A program made the position numbers and the translations under genes. The notes under the pieces were generated by a model. The model ran no database searches, was not told the DNA's origin, and saw only the letters and a list, made by a program, of their open reading frames with translations. Shown piece after piece: positions 49,901 through 58,368 of a stretch of DNA of 64,000 bases (position 1 is the first letter of the stretch; the number at the start of each line of letters is the position of its first letter). Source of the DNA: Chthoniobacter sp. (lineage in GTDB: Bacteria; Verrucomicrobiota; Verrucomicrobiia; Chthoniobacterales; Chthoniobacteraceae); the NCBI GenBank assembly GCA_021414005.1, contig JAIOPH010000036.1:1-64000 (forward strand). The letters run 5' to 3'.

Positions 49901-52900
49901 CGAAGATGCCGCCGCCCACGGTCACGGCCCCGGTGTCCGCAAGAGCGTTGATGACTCCGTATTGGACCGTGCCTTGGTTGATGAACGTGCCGCCCGTGTA
50001 GCTGTTGGCGAAGTTGAGGGCTACGGTTCCCGCGCCGTCCTTGATGACCGCACCGGCGCCGCTGATGGCGACGGTTTGGACCGTGGTATTGCCCGCGCCG
50101 CCGAAGGAGACGTCGCTAAACAGGGATGTAACCACACCGCCGGAGAGGGTGAGCGCGCCGCTGCTGTCGGAGTTGATGCGGGCGCCGCCGGTGCCGATGG
50201 TGATGGCGCCTGCGTAGCTGGAGGTGTTGCTGGCCACGTTGCGGAGGGCACCGGCGTTGGAAACTCCGCCGCCTGTGATCGTCAAGGTCTCGGCTCCGAC
50301 CACAGCGCCATTCGCCAGTTCCAGCGCGGCTCCGTTCTGGACGACGATGCCGCCGGCGGTCGAACCACTGGCCGTCGCATTCATCAGTCTCAGGACGCCC
50401 TGATTGACGTTGGTGGCCCCGGTGTAAGAGTTGGCCACGTTGACGGCCAACGTGCCAGCCCCGGTCTTGGTCAGGATGCCCGCCGTGGCCCCGGTGGCTA
50501 CGATGGGCGCGGAAGTCGTCAGCGTGCCCGTGACGGTGTTGATGATGAGTTCACCGGTCGTGGTGGAGGTCAGGATTTTCCCGGTGCCGGTGATGTTGTA
50601 TTTACCGTCCCCACCGCCAGTGTAGAGAATGCCGCCGAGGCTGGTGGCGCTGGCGTAGGTGATCGTCAGATTGTTCCCAGCCAAAGCCAGCGTGTCGCCG
50701 GTGCCGGTGCCGGTGATCTTGACGGTGTTGGCCAAGACGGAGCCGTTCTGGTTTTGGGGACCAGTGAGGGTGTAGTTACCAGTGTTCGCGCCGGTCGTCT
50801 GCGGGAGGGTGCCGGTGTAAGACGCCAAGGCTGTAACCGCGGTATCGGCCGCGCCAGCCGCGACACTCACAGCCCAATCATTACCGAGAGTGGCCCAGCC
50901 GCCGAGGATGCTATTGATGTTGTTGGTATCCGTATCGGCGATGGTCGCATCGCCAAAGGAGATGGTGCCGCCCGCCGCGCGGGTGATGGCGTTCATGCGC
51001 AGCTTGAGAGTGTTGGCACCGCCGTTAACGTCGCGGGTGAGAAAGGTGCCGCCAGCGTTCAGGCTGGTGGAGGTGACGACTTCGACATGGGAGCCGGTTG
51101 CGCCCTTGAGCGTGAGCGTGCCGCGGCCGAGGGTGAGCGCCGCTGCATCGGCCAGCTTGGAGTTGTCCTGGGTCGAGTAATCGAGAACCAGCGTGCCGCC
51201 GCCAGAGAGATTGGTGGTCCCGGTCATGGTGTTGGCGCCTCCCAAAACCCATGCGCCGATGCCGGTTTTGGCGAGGTTCAACACACCTGCGCCAGCGGCT
51301 GAGGTATCTTGCAGCCTGCCGGCGATGGTGTTGGCATCGGTGTTGGTTCCGGTAAGTGTCAGAGTGCGGGCGGACGCGGTGTATCCGAACCCGAGTGATA
51401 CGCCGGTTCCCGCAGTGGGAGTGTTGTTCAGCGTGATTTGGGAGCTGCTATCAATGGATGCGATGGTGCTGCTGGCGGCAATTCCAGTGCCTGTCACACT
51501 CATGCCCACCACCAAGTCGGCGGTGCTACTGAGTCCGGTCACCACTTTCGTTGCCGCAACGTCTGCCGTTAAAGTTTGATCGGGGGAAACGGTGCCGGTT
51601 TGTGAGAAATTGAGCGCCGTCGTGCCTGATGCATCAATGGTGCTGCTGGCCATCAGGGCGAAATTGCGATCCGTGGAGCCAGATCCACCGGTATAGCGCA
51701 ACGTACCACTGTTGAGGATGAGGTTGCCCACCGCATTGGTGGACGCGCCGATGCTACTGTTGCTGCCGCCATTGGCGAGGGTGGAGATTTGGAGGGTGCC
51801 GCCACTGACCGTCGTCGAGCCGGTATAGGTGTTGGCCCCGCCGAGATTCCAAGTGCCACCAGCCAACTTGACGAGGTTGACCGTGCCCCCGACATTCCCA
51901 TTGCTGATCACCCCGTTGAAGGCGTTGTTACCCGTATTGGTTCCATTCAATCTCAGATCCCGATTTTGGTCGGACAAATACGAAAGATCCGTGTTGATGA
52001 CCCAGATATTTCCGGCGGCGCTGTTGTTCGTCAAAATGGCATTGGCACCCCAGGTGCTCGAAGTGCGGGAGAGGATTTCAATCCGACGATTATTGAATGT
52101 CAGGCTAGCGCTGCCATTAAATAAAAAGTTTCCGGTCTGGCCCGGATCGCTGTTGCCGCCACCGATTTGAAGAGCCGAACCGGCCGTGTCGGCGATACTG
52201 GAGAACTGAACTACCGGCGCCGCGCCCGCAATGCCACCCATCAGCGCTTGAACCGTGCCCGTAAAGCCGCTGGCATTACCAAGACCAAGAGTCTTGGCGG
52301 CACCGCCTGTATTTCGATGGCTTATCACCCCTGAGCCTGTCGTCGAGACAAAAAAGTAGCCGCTTTTGATAAAATTCGCCACGCCACCGCTGCCGACGGC
52401 CAGGGCATTCAAGCTGGTACCATCCACACCTTCCAGCGAGGCGTTTCCGTTGACGGTGATGTTTCTGCTGCCGGCCAAGCCCAAGTTGGCATTGCTACTC
52501 CAGAACAGTGTGCCTGAATTGACCACCGTGCCGCCGGAGTAGTTGCTGGTAGCTGAGCTAAGAGTGATTTTGCGCCCGGCACCGCTCACGACCAAGGTTG
52601 TCGATCCCCCGCCTGTGATGGGGTCGTTAATGGGGGCCGAGATGATGTGGTCGGTCTGGCCTGCAGTAATATAGAGATTGCCGCCGCCGGGGAGCGCGGT
52701 GATCACCCCGTTCGCGCCGGAACCGGCGATAGTCATGGCACTGGAACCGGAAAAGAATATACCACCTGTTTGGAGATTGAGATTGTTCAGCGTCCATGTG
52801 CCAGCCCCGCCGTATACCTTGACGGCAGCGGCGATGTGGTCCGCAGTTGTATTACTTGTGCCGGGCTGGATGGACCATGCGTCGGTCGTGCTATTCACCC

Positions 52901-54029
52901 ACGACGCCTCGGCGGTGTCGGTAAGGCCGGCCGCAACGACATAGCCGTAGGTGCCGTCGGAAGTGTATTTAGCGAAGTCGTTCTGAGAGTTGGCCGCCGA
53001 ACCGACCGTGGCCCAAGGCCCGATGATCCGATTAGCGGGTGTGCTGGTGGTAATGCCGTTCACGCGGATCCGGTTGTTTCCGGCCGCTGTCGTGAGGCTG
53101 CTTCCGGTATTGGAAAAAGTAACGACGGAAGTGCCGGTCTGGCTCAGGCCGACTCCAGAAGTGCCAAGGGTCAATTCCTGGCTGCCGCTGGTCAGGTTGC
53201 CTCGCAGGACAAAGTTCATTGGACCGCTGTTGAGGGTCACGGTGCCAAGGGTTTCCCTGTAGGTGCCACCGGCGTTGGAGGAACCCCAGATAAAGGTGCC
53301 GCTGTTGACCGTCCAGTTCGCCGCGTTATTAATCCGATCGGCTGAGCCGTTGGCGTTGTTAGCAATGATACCAGAGTCGATCGCGCCAGCGTTGAGAGTG
53401 ATGCCCGTTGTATTGAGCAAGTTCCGATTGAGGCTGGCAGCACCATCCAGCGTGACGTTCATGTTCGGGCCGACGGTGGTGGTGCCGGTCCACCCGCCGG
53501 CGGTGGCTCCGGTGAAGTTGAGCGTACTGGCGATCGTCGGGCTGATCGAAGTGAGGATCAAGTTGTTTCCTGCAACGGTGCCTGAGATGGTGGCGCTGGT
53601 GGTGGTGCCGGTTTGGTTGATGAGTCCGATGGTATTATTAGTCGCGCCGAAGCTGAGTCCTTGGGTGCTAGCGGCGATGCTGTAGCCGGAATTGCCGAAG
53701 AAGGTGAGCCCGCCGACCGTGACCGGCGCGGTTAGTGTGACGGCACCCGCCGTTCCGGCGAGGAAGGCGGTGTCGTTGTTGGCGTTGTTCCAAGCGATGT
53801 GAGCGAGGGCGTTACCCTGATCCCAGTTGGTGAGGGTGGTGTCCCAGTTGCCTGCTGTGCCACCGCTGACGCCGTTGCCGTCGGTGCCGATGTTCACCGT
53901 GCCGCCGTCCCAACAAAGCGTGGCGGCGCGGGCGGAGGGTGTGGCGAGGAGGGCGGCGATGGGGCCGACCAAGATGGCGGCGCGGAGGGCGGATTTGGAT
54001 TTCATCAGGGATTTCAGGGAGGGTTTCAT
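46998..54029 (-). CDS. giant autotransporter-repeat protein with PEP-CTERM anchor
   Basis: The product of 2343 residues starts at ATG 54029 (MKPSLKSLMKSKSALRAAIL) with a long signal peptide ending near ATPSARA. Most of the length is a Gly/Thr/Ser/Asn-rich beta-solenoid of autotransporter-associated repeats (for example LSGTNTYTGATTVSAGKLTI, LGGANTYTGSTTVSGGTLQI). From about residue 1730 to 2110 there are repeated domains of about 110 residues with V-x-N-A-S-F-Q-D-x-L-D-V blocks. The C-terminus is VPEPGTIGLLLVGALGLLNR followed by RRRQE, a PEP-CTERM sorting signal cleaved by an exosortase. It is therefore a surface or matrix protein rather than a true autotransporter, as no beta-barrel is present. 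No exosortase gene is in the window. The upstream repeat at 54214 may carry its regulatory region. Confidence 0.9.
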   Translation of the reverse strand: MKPSLKSLMKSKSALRAAILVGPIAALLATPSARAATLCWDGGTVNIGTDGNGVSGGTAGNWDTTLTNWDQGNALAHIAWNNANNDTAFLAGTAGAVTLTAPVTVGGLTFFGNSGYSIAASTQGLSFGATNNTIGLINQTGTTTSATISGTVAGNNLILTSISPTIASTLNFTGATAGGWTGTTTVGPNMNVTLDGAASLNRNLLNTTGITLNAGAIDSGIIANNANGSADRINNAANWTVNSGTFIWGSSNAGGTYRETLGTVTLNSGPMNFVLRGNLTSGSQELTLGTSGVGLSQTGTSVVTFSNTGSSLTTAAGNNRIRVNGITTSTPANRIIGPWATVGSAANSQNDFAKYTSDGTYGYVVAAGLTDTAEASWVNSTTDAWSIQPGTSNTTADHIAAAVKVYGGAGTWTLNNLNLQTGGIFFSGSSAMTIAGSGANGVITALPGGGNLYITAGQTDHIISAPINDPITGGGSTTLVVSGAGRKITLSSATSNYSGGTVVNSGTLFWSSNANLGLAGSRNITVNGNASLEGVDGTSLNALAVGSGGVANFIKSGYFFVSTTGSGVISHRNTGGAAKTLGLGNASGFTGTVQALMGGIAGAAPVVQFSSIADTAGSALQIGGGNSDPGQTGNFLFNGSASLTFNNRRIEILSRTSSTWGANAILTNNSAAGNIWVINTDLSYLSDQNRDLRLNGTNTGNNAFNGVISNGNVGGTVNLVKLAGGTWNLGGANTYTGSTTVSGGTLQISTLANGGSNSSIGASTNAVGNLILNSGTLRYTGGSGSTDRNFALMASSTIDASGTTALNFSQTGTVSPDQTLTADVAATKVVTGLSSTADLVVGMSVTGTGIAASSTIASIDSSSQITLNNTPTAGTGVSLGFGYTASARTLTLTGTNTDANTIAGRLQDTSAAGAGVLNLAKTGIGAWVLGGANTMTGTTNLSGGGTLVLDYSTQDNSKLADAAALTLGRGTLTLKGATGSHVEVVTSTSLNAGGTFLTRDVNGGANTLKLRMNAITRAAGGTISFGDATIADTDTNNINSILGGWATLGNDWAVSVAAGAADTAVTALASYTGTLPQTTGANTGNYTLTGPQNQNGSVLANTVKITGTGTGDTLALAGNNLTITYASATSLGGILYTGGGDGKYNITGTGKILTSTTTGELIINTVTGTLTTSAPIVATGATAGILTKTGAGTLAVNVANSYTGATNVNQGVLRLMNATASGSTAGGIVVQNGAALELANGAVVGAETLTITGGGVSNAGALRNVASNTSSYAGAITIGTGGARINSDSSGALTLSGGVVTSLFSDVSFGGAGNTTVQTVAISGAGAVIKDGAGTVALNFANSYTGGTFINQGTVQYGVINALADTGAVTVGGGIFDIQTFSDTVGTVTLASGSIIGSTGVLTGTSYAVQSGTVSANLAGTGVTMTKTTSGSVTLSGTNTYTGGTFINQGTIQYGGINALADTGAVTVGGGIFDIQTFSDTVGAVTLTSGSITGTTGVLTGTSYAVQSGTASANLAGTGVTMTKTTSGSVTLSGTNTYTGATTVSAGKLTISSTGTINNTSGVSIGAGEFNYNSSTALSQAVSFSTTGGTLSGSGTITPAVSVTAGNTLAPGNSIGTLSFGTGLTLAGNYAVELGAPGSSHSSVGNSDATAITGSLALGGSLTLTDNANVGALGSVGAGSYRIATYTTTSSGSISNGSITNPAGLHFTVSDGGAGTGSGQGIFLDGYRFGAANAISTPVSLGNLRVGGTFGTSALSIQNTAAADTFSEGLDASGGTPTGHASTTGSISNLPAGATDNTSVLVGLGGNANTGTAGAKTGTVPITLATNGTGTSGYASTALTGQTVTVNGGVYDFANPTLGGVAFGNVRTSGTAATQNLSVQNATVTNASFQDSLDVALSGTTTSNGAVTVTPQTYNLLSGAVANTSIQFSADRSVAGSLAGSKALTLTSNANGVSGLSNADLSTTVNFTGGAYDLANANYTGAVLAFGTVHAGASVASQTVAFGNQTVTNASFQDALDVSATTGNAKVTATGFTGLLASGGDNLTFAVNTATAGSLASTASLTLTSNANGVPGLSNGTATVVGGGTITTTGGVYSGNMKWSGGSGSWNTGSNWTDSVAGGAQASPGLDAGFTNVDSATFGNTAGSVTVNLSGAAPMLNAVTFDGTGDYTVTGATVVTLQGASPSITVSGGTQAISAPVALGSNLAVAVTAGTLNVNGAVSGGFDIAKSGGGTLNFGATPGSLAGVGNLTATAGTTNVNSVLGNGTSAVSVTGATTLKFGSVSQTLSSLSIGAGSTVTFTSGVAAFSGGGKAPSLGGSAVVPEPGTIGLLLVGALGLLNRRRRQE
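49411..49992. repeat. tandem 291-bp duplication inside the giant gene
   Basis: Unit one (49411-49701) and unit two (49702-49992) are nearly identical, encoding two 97-residue copies of NALADTGAVTVGGGIFDIQT ... TKTTSGSVTLSGTNTYTG. A third, diverged unit begins at 49993. The low divergence shows recent expansion of the solenoid by whole-unit steps. Confidence 0.9.
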
Positions 54030-54213
54030 GAATATGGGTTGGTTGGTCTGGGTGGTTTTGTGGGAGAGAATGTGGAGGGCAGCGGAATCCTCACGCGCGC
54101 GGCAAATCATACTTTCGACCGAACCGGCGTCCCATTCTGGCTTGATGAATCCTCAATCCGGCGATGGCAAGCGTGGATGACGCGGATGAGCAGGCCAGCG
54201 CCGGGTGAACGGA

Positions 54214-54437
54214 GAGAGATGTTTTGATCCGTTTCATCACGAAGATTTTACGCATGGCGTCGCGCCATGCGAGGCGCTGCAGGGGACACTTTGCGCATCC
54301 TGACGGTGAAAACGCGCTACCGCCTGGATGCGGGTTTTCCCCCTGCGGCTGCGCGAAATTTTCCCATGATAGGATTGCCTGCCCACGCGGACTGCGGAGA
54401 GTGGGCGGCGCATGGACAGCCACGACATCGTCATTCT
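54214..54437. repeat. 224-bp duplicated divergent promoter region, copy 1
   Basis: Bases 54214-54437 align without gaps with 58024-58247 (about 94% identical by hand count). This copy holds the first codons of the intact ATP-grasp gene on the plus strand (MDSHDIVIL) and, on the minus strand, only a stub of the Sel1-C39 signal peptide (MKRIKTSLS). It contains a GCATGGCG-TCG-CGCCATGC hairpin at 54252-54271. Confidence 0.9.
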
Positions 54438-55308
54438 CACCGACGCCCGCTACGAGAAGCCGGACGAAGCGAACTGGTATGTCGCGCAGTTGCTCAACGA
54501 GGAGCGGCTGCTTCTCGCCGGACTGGAGGCGCGCGGGCTGCGCACGGCGCGCGTGGCGTGGTCGAATCCCGACTTTGACTGGAGCCGCACTCGCGCCGCG
54601 GTGTTCCGCTCGACGTGGGATTACTTCGAGCGGTTTGCGGAGTTTTCGGCGTGGATGGATCGCGTAGAACGCGGGACGCGGCTTTTCAATGCGCCGGAAC
54701 TCGTGCGCTGGAACGTGGACAAGCACTACCTGCGCGACCTCTCGGTGCGCGGGGTGAATGTGCCGGTGACGCAGTTCATCGAGCGGGGGGAAACGACGAC
54801 GCTGCGCGAGGCGTTCGCGGACTGCGGGTGGCGCGAGGCGATTTTGAAACCGGCGGTGTCGGGCGCGGCGCGGCACACCTACCGGCTGACTGCGGCAAAC
54901 CTCGCTACGCATGAGGCGGTCTTGCGCGAGCTGCTCCGCGAGGAGGCGATGATGTTGCAGCCGTTCCTCGGCAGCGTGCTCGCGCAGGGCGAGCTTTCGC
55001 TGATCGTCATCGGCGGGCGCTGCACGCACGCGGTGCGGAAGATTGCGAAACCGGGCGACTTCCGGGTGCAGGATGACCACGGCGGGACGGTGCATCCGCA
55101 CACGCCGGCGGCGGATGAAATCACGTTCGCGGAGAGTGCCGTCGCGGCCTGTGCGCAGGTGCCGCTCTACGCCCGCGTGGACGCGGTGCGCGATGATTCA
55201 GGCGCGCTTTCACTCATGGAACTGGAACTCGTGGAGCCAGAGCTGTTCTTCCGCTTTTCGCCGCCCGCCGCCGATGCGCTGGCGGCGGCGATCGCGGAAA
55301 GGATGTGA
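54412..55308 (+). CDS. ATP-grasp (RimK-like) ligase
   Basis: The 298-residue protein has the ATP-grasp layout: an N-terminal Rossmann-like part (MDSHDIVILTDARYEKPDEA, FRSTWDYFERFAEFSAWMDR), a central lobe with NVDKHYLRDLSVRGVNVPVT and EAILKPAVSGAARHTYRL, and a C-terminal metal-binding lobe with EAMMLQPFLGSVLAQGELSL, LYARVDAVRDDSGALSLMEL and ELVEPELFF. ATP-grasp enzymes join carboxylates to amines or thiols through acyl phosphates; relatives include RimK, glutathione synthetase and peptide-modifying ligases. The substrate is unknown. The start codon lies within the 224-bp duplicated segment. A XylR-type regulator gene follows 32 bp downstream. Confidence 0.82.
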   Translation: MDSHDIVILTDARYEKPDEANWYVAQLLNEERLLLAGLEARGLRTARVAWSNPDFDWSRTRAAVFRSTWDYFERFAEFSAWMDRVERGTRLFNAPELVRWNVDKHYLRDLSVRGVNVPVTQFIERGETTTLREAFADCGWREAILKPAVSGAARHTYRLTAANLATHEAVLRELLREEAMMLQPFLGSVLAQGELSLIVIGGRCTHAVRKIAKPGDFRVQDDHGGTVHPHTPAADEITFAESAVAACAQVPLYARVDAVRDDSGALSLMELELVEPELFFRFSPPAADALAAAIAERM

Positions 55309-55340
55309 ACTTTCCTAGTGCGCCCGGTGGCGGCGGCGGC

Positions 55341-56528
55341 ATGATGGAGTGCGTGCCGAGCGTCCTTTTCATCACCGACCCCTACATCGAGCATCTGCTC
55401 GAAGGCGTGGTGGATTTTGCGCGCGAACAGCGCTGGGCGCTCAATGCGATGATGCGCCGCTCGGGACGGTTCCCCGAAGGTGTGCGGCCCGATGGCATCA
55501 TCGCGACCATCGAGCACGACGACACGGCGCGGCGTCTCGCGCGGTTCCGCTGCCCGATCGTGCAGATTCTGCGGATTCGGAAGGCGGTGCGTTATCCGCT
55601 CGTCATCCCCGACTACGAAGCGCTCGGCGTCACCGGCGCGCGGCATTTGCTCACGCTCGGGTGTCCGCATTTCGCCTTCTACCGGCGCTTCGACGCGGCC
55701 GACAGCAACGCGGTGCGCGATGGTTTTCTCCGCACCATGAGCGACGCAGGCTGCGACGTGACGATGCTCGATTTTCCCCGCGAAATGCCGCGCAAGGGTG
55801 CCACAGAAAAGGAGTGGGAGACGCGCCTCGCCAATATGCTGCGCGCGCTGCCCAAGCCCTGCGCCATCATGGCCGAAGACGACCGCTGCGGCGCGCAAAT
55901 CATCCGTCTCGCGCTCGACGCAGGCCTGCGCGTGCCGGACGACATCGCCGTCGCCGGGTGCGACAATCATCAGCCCGACGTGAACCTCTCGCCCGTGCCA
56001 CTCACCTCCGTGGACAGCAATTTGCGTGGCATCGGTTACGCCGCCGCCGAACTGCTCCAGCGCTTGATGTCTGGCACGCCACCGCCCGCCGCGCCCATCG
56101 TCGTCGCGCCGCAAGGCATCATCGAGCGCGAGAGCACCGCCTCATTCGTCTGCGCCGACAAACGCATCGCCGCCACCGTCCGCCGCATCCGGCGCGATTT
56201 CGCCGAGCCGCTCACCATCAGCACACTGGCCCGCGAAGCCGCGATGTCCGTCCGCGCGCTCCAGACTGGATTCAAAGCCGCCACCGGCCACTCCCTGCGC
56301 GACGAACTCATCCGCTGCCGCCTCGACCGCGCCGAGCGACTGCTCGAAGAAACCGATCTGAAAATCCAAGCCGTCGCCATCGAATGCGGCCTTGGCGATG
56401 CCAAAAGTCTCACGCGCTTTTTTCACCAGCGCCACAAGCAAACCCCAAACACTTTTCGCACCTCGGTGCGCTCGTCGGCGTCAGCGCTACAGCCCCGCGC
56501 TTCACCGCGCGCGACGCATCGCCAGTGA
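55341..56528 (+). CDS. XylR-type transcriptional regulator (periplasmic-binding-like + AraC HTH)
   Basis: The protein of about 395 residues has a LacI/PBP1-like sensor (about 1-275: PSVLFITDPYIEHLLEGVVD, RPDGIIATIEHDD, PCAIMAEDDRCGAQIIRLAL, VAGCDNHQPDVNLSPVPLTS) and a C-terminal AraC helix-turn-helix pair (about 280-375: FAEPLTISTLAREAAMSVRA, LLEETDLKIQAVAIECGLGD). Such verrucomicrobial XylR-like proteins usually control sugar-use genes. ATG 55341 is preferred to a GTG overlapping the preceding stop. The tail after NTFRTSV is low-complexity and overlaps an opposite-strand frame, so the 3' end may have been altered by rearrangement. Confidence 0.85.
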   Translation: MMECVPSVLFITDPYIEHLLEGVVDFAREQRWALNAMMRRSGRFPEGVRPDGIIATIEHDDTARRLARFRCPIVQILRIRKAVRYPLVIPDYEALGVTGARHLLTLGCPHFAFYRRFDAADSNAVRDGFLRTMSDAGCDVTMLDFPREMPRKGATEKEWETRLANMLRALPKPCAIMAEDDRCGAQIIRLALDAGLRVPDDIAVAGCDNHQPDVNLSPVPLTSVDSNLRGIGYAAAELLQRLMSGTPPPAAPIVVAPQGIIERESTASFVCADKRIAATVRRIRRDFAEPLTISTLAREAAMSVRALQTGFKAATGHSLRDELIRCRLDRAERLLEETDLKIQAVAIECGLGDAKSLTRFFHQRHKQTPNTFRTSVRSSASALQPRASPRATHRQ

Positions 56529-56820
56529 GCACCGCATCAGTCGGAATGATCGTTTCCAGCATCGCCCGCCGATGCTCGTAACTCCGCGTCCCTGGTTCCG
56601 GCACCACATCGAGCACGACCAGCGTGCCGCGCCCGAGATTGTGCCGGCGCTCCAGTACTTCACAATCCGCCCAGACGAGGCCGCGTCTGGCGAGCTTCGC
56701 CGGCGCCCCAAGCGCGGGCTGGAAACAATCCGCGATGGTGAGCAGCGTGCCGTGCCGATTCCACATCGTCCCGCTCCGCTGCGCGAAGAGGTGATGATGT
56801 TGCAGACCGGAATCGTCAGG
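56410..56820 (-). pseudogene. gene fragment, unknown (possible nucleotidyltransferase or ligase piece)
   Basis: The minus strand is open from just after a TAA near 56822 and reads LQHHHLFAQRSGTMWNRHGT, LLTIADCFQPALGAPAKLAR and RGLVWADCEVLERRHNLGRG before TLVVLDVVPEPG. Composition and regular strands look like real protein. The piece lacks an N-terminus, directly abuts the C39 protease stop codon and overlaps the end of the XylR gene by about 120 bp. A polynucleotide-ligase-like origin is only a weak impression. It is most likely a remnant trapped in the rearrangements around the 224-bp repeat. Confidence 0.4.
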
Positions 56821-56823
56821 TAG

Positions 56824-58047
56824 TTATCGCGCCGACTTCTTAGCGCTGTCCGCCGTGAGCAACACGGGGCGCGCCTCCACGCCCTTGGTCGTGGTGACGT
56901 GCCACGGGGAATGCCACTTCTTGCGCAGGTCAGCGTAACTCACCGTATGGATGCCGGGCCAGCCATAGGCGGGGTTGTTGATGTACACCACCTGCTTCTC
57001 GGCGTCGTAGCCGCTGAGCACCACGGTGTGCGGGCCGAGGTCGATGAGCGCGATGCGACCGGCGTCGAGTTCACCTAGCAGAATGGGGAGGCCGGCGTCG
57101 AAACCGGCATCGTTGTTCGGCCAGGAGCGGAATTCCCAGTCGTGACCGCTCACCGCTTTGATGCCGTGCATCATGCAATCCCACGCGGTGCCGGTGCCTG
57201 GCTGGGACTGGCCCTCTGAGTTCTTTTTGATGGCGTAGGGGTCCACTGGCTTGCGGAGGTAAAATTCGAGGCCCATCGCTGCGGACGTGGGTGCGCACAT
57301 GTTATAGCCTTGGTCGAGGTGATGCGTGGGCTGGTAGGCGAATTGCCCCGTCACTCGTGGGCGTTTTGCGAGGCCATCGAGTTGGTCCGCATCGAGTAGC
57401 TCCGGCGGCATCCCGTGTGCGCGCGCTGCCGCAAATAGCTCGCGCACCCGCTGTGGATTTTTCTCAATGCCGCCGCTGCCTTCGTGGTAAATGCGCGCGA
57501 CATTCTTCAGCACTTTGTGACTCATCACGGTGGCGAGCCGATCGATGAGTGCGCGATGCGGTGCCAGCGACGGCTCATTGAGCAGAGCCATGGCAAGTGG
57601 GTTCGCAGTCTCCGGTCCGGGATTTGTCTCGAAGGCAAACATGGACCACTTCAGGGCCTCCTTCGCGTCCGCTGCGCCGCCCACGCCCTCGCGGAAACAC
57701 CGCGCGAGGTTATTGATGGCGAGGACATGTTTCTGGTCCGCAGCCTTGCGGTATAGCGCACGCGCCTTCGCGCCATCCGCCGGCGTGCCTATGCCCTTCT
57801 CCACGAGCCAGCCGAGGTTATCCAACGCCTCTGGGTTGTTTGTTGCCGCCGCTTTGCTGAACCACTCGAACGCCTTCTGGTTGTCCTTCTTCCCATACGA
57901 GCCGTCGCGGAAACCATAGCCCAGTTTGATTTGCGCTGTCACATCGCCCTTCTCCGCGGCCTCGATGATTTCTGGCTTTTGCGCGAAAGCGGAAGCGGCG
58001 AGTGTGAGTGCAGTGGTGAGCGCGAGAGATGTTTTGATCCGTTGCAT
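56824..58047 (-). CDS. secreted Sel1-repeat protein with C39-like papain-fold peptidase domain
   Basis: The 407-residue protein has a signal peptide (MQRIKTSLALTTALTLAASA), Sel1/TPR-like repeats (about 25-210: AQIKLGYGFRDGSYGKKDNQ, ALDNLGWLVEKGIGTPADGA, AINNLARCFREGVGGAADAK) and a C39-family cysteine peptidase domain (about 240-390). The catalytic set is visible: Cys251 in YNMCAPTSAAMGL, His340 in DLGPHTVVLSGYD and Asn357 or Asn358 in VYINNPAYGWPG. C39 peptidases cut leader peptides at double-glycine sites when fused to transporters; secreted stand-alone members have unknown targets. The start codon lies in the duplicated 224-bp segment. Confidence 0.85.
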   Translation of the reverse strand: MQRIKTSLALTTALTLAASAFAQKPEIIEAAEKGDVTAQIKLGYGFRDGSYGKKDNQKAFEWFSKAAATNNPEALDNLGWLVEKGIGTPADGAKARALYRKAADQKHVLAINNLARCFREGVGGAADAKEALKWSMFAFETNPGPETANPLAMALLNEPSLAPHRALIDRLATVMSHKVLKNVARIYHEGSGGIEKNPQRVRELFAAARAHGMPPELLDADQLDGLAKRPRVTGQFAYQPTHHLDQGYNMCAPTSAAMGLEFYLRKPVDPYAIKKNSEGQSQPGTGTAWDCMMHGIKAVSGHDWEFRSWPNNDAGFDAGLPILLGELDAGRIALIDLGPHTVVLSGYDAEKQVVYINNPAYGWPGIHTVSYADLRKKWHSPWHVTTTKGVEARPVLLTADSAKKSAR

Positions 58048-58247
58048 CACGAATATTTTACGCGTGTCGTCGCGCCATGCGAGGCGCTGTAGGGGATACT
58101 TTGCGCATCCTGATGGTGAAAACGCGCTACCGCCTGGATGCGGGTTTCCCCCCTGCGGCTGCGCGAAATTTTCCCATGGCAGGATTGCCTGTCCGCGCGG
58201 ACTGAGGAGAGTGGGCGGCGCATGGACAGCCACGACATCGTGATCCT
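58024..58247. repeat. 224-bp duplicated divergent promoter region, copy 2
   Basis: This is the gap-free partner of 54214-54437. Here the minus-strand gene (Sel1-C39 protease) is intact and the plus-strand ATP-grasp gene is reduced to its first nine codons before the sequence diverges. The internal hairpin of copy 1 is imperfect here. Confidence 0.9.
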
Positions 58248-58368
58248 ATCAAAAATAGACCTCCGCAAGAGCAGGCTTTGTCTCGTACAACTGACTGCAT
58301 GGTTTCGCGAAAAAGGAATGAATTCTGAAAAGCCGACCTCGAATTGCGCAAAGAGTTCGGCTCTATGA
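58222..58368 (+). pseudogene. ATP-grasp gene stub (MDSHDIVIL then unrelated sequence)
   Basis: The frame starts with the same nine residues as the ATP-grasp gene at 54412, then reads SKIDLRKSRLCLVQLTAWFR and stops at 58368 without any ATP-grasp motif. It is the truncated half of the duplicated divergent pair. Confidence 0.75.

Noticed and set aside
49509..51302. A 597-codon plus-strand open frame rich in Gly, Ala and Val
   Set aside because: It is antisense to the solenoid repeats of the PEP-CTERM giant; its internal repeats only mirror the 291-bp coding duplication.
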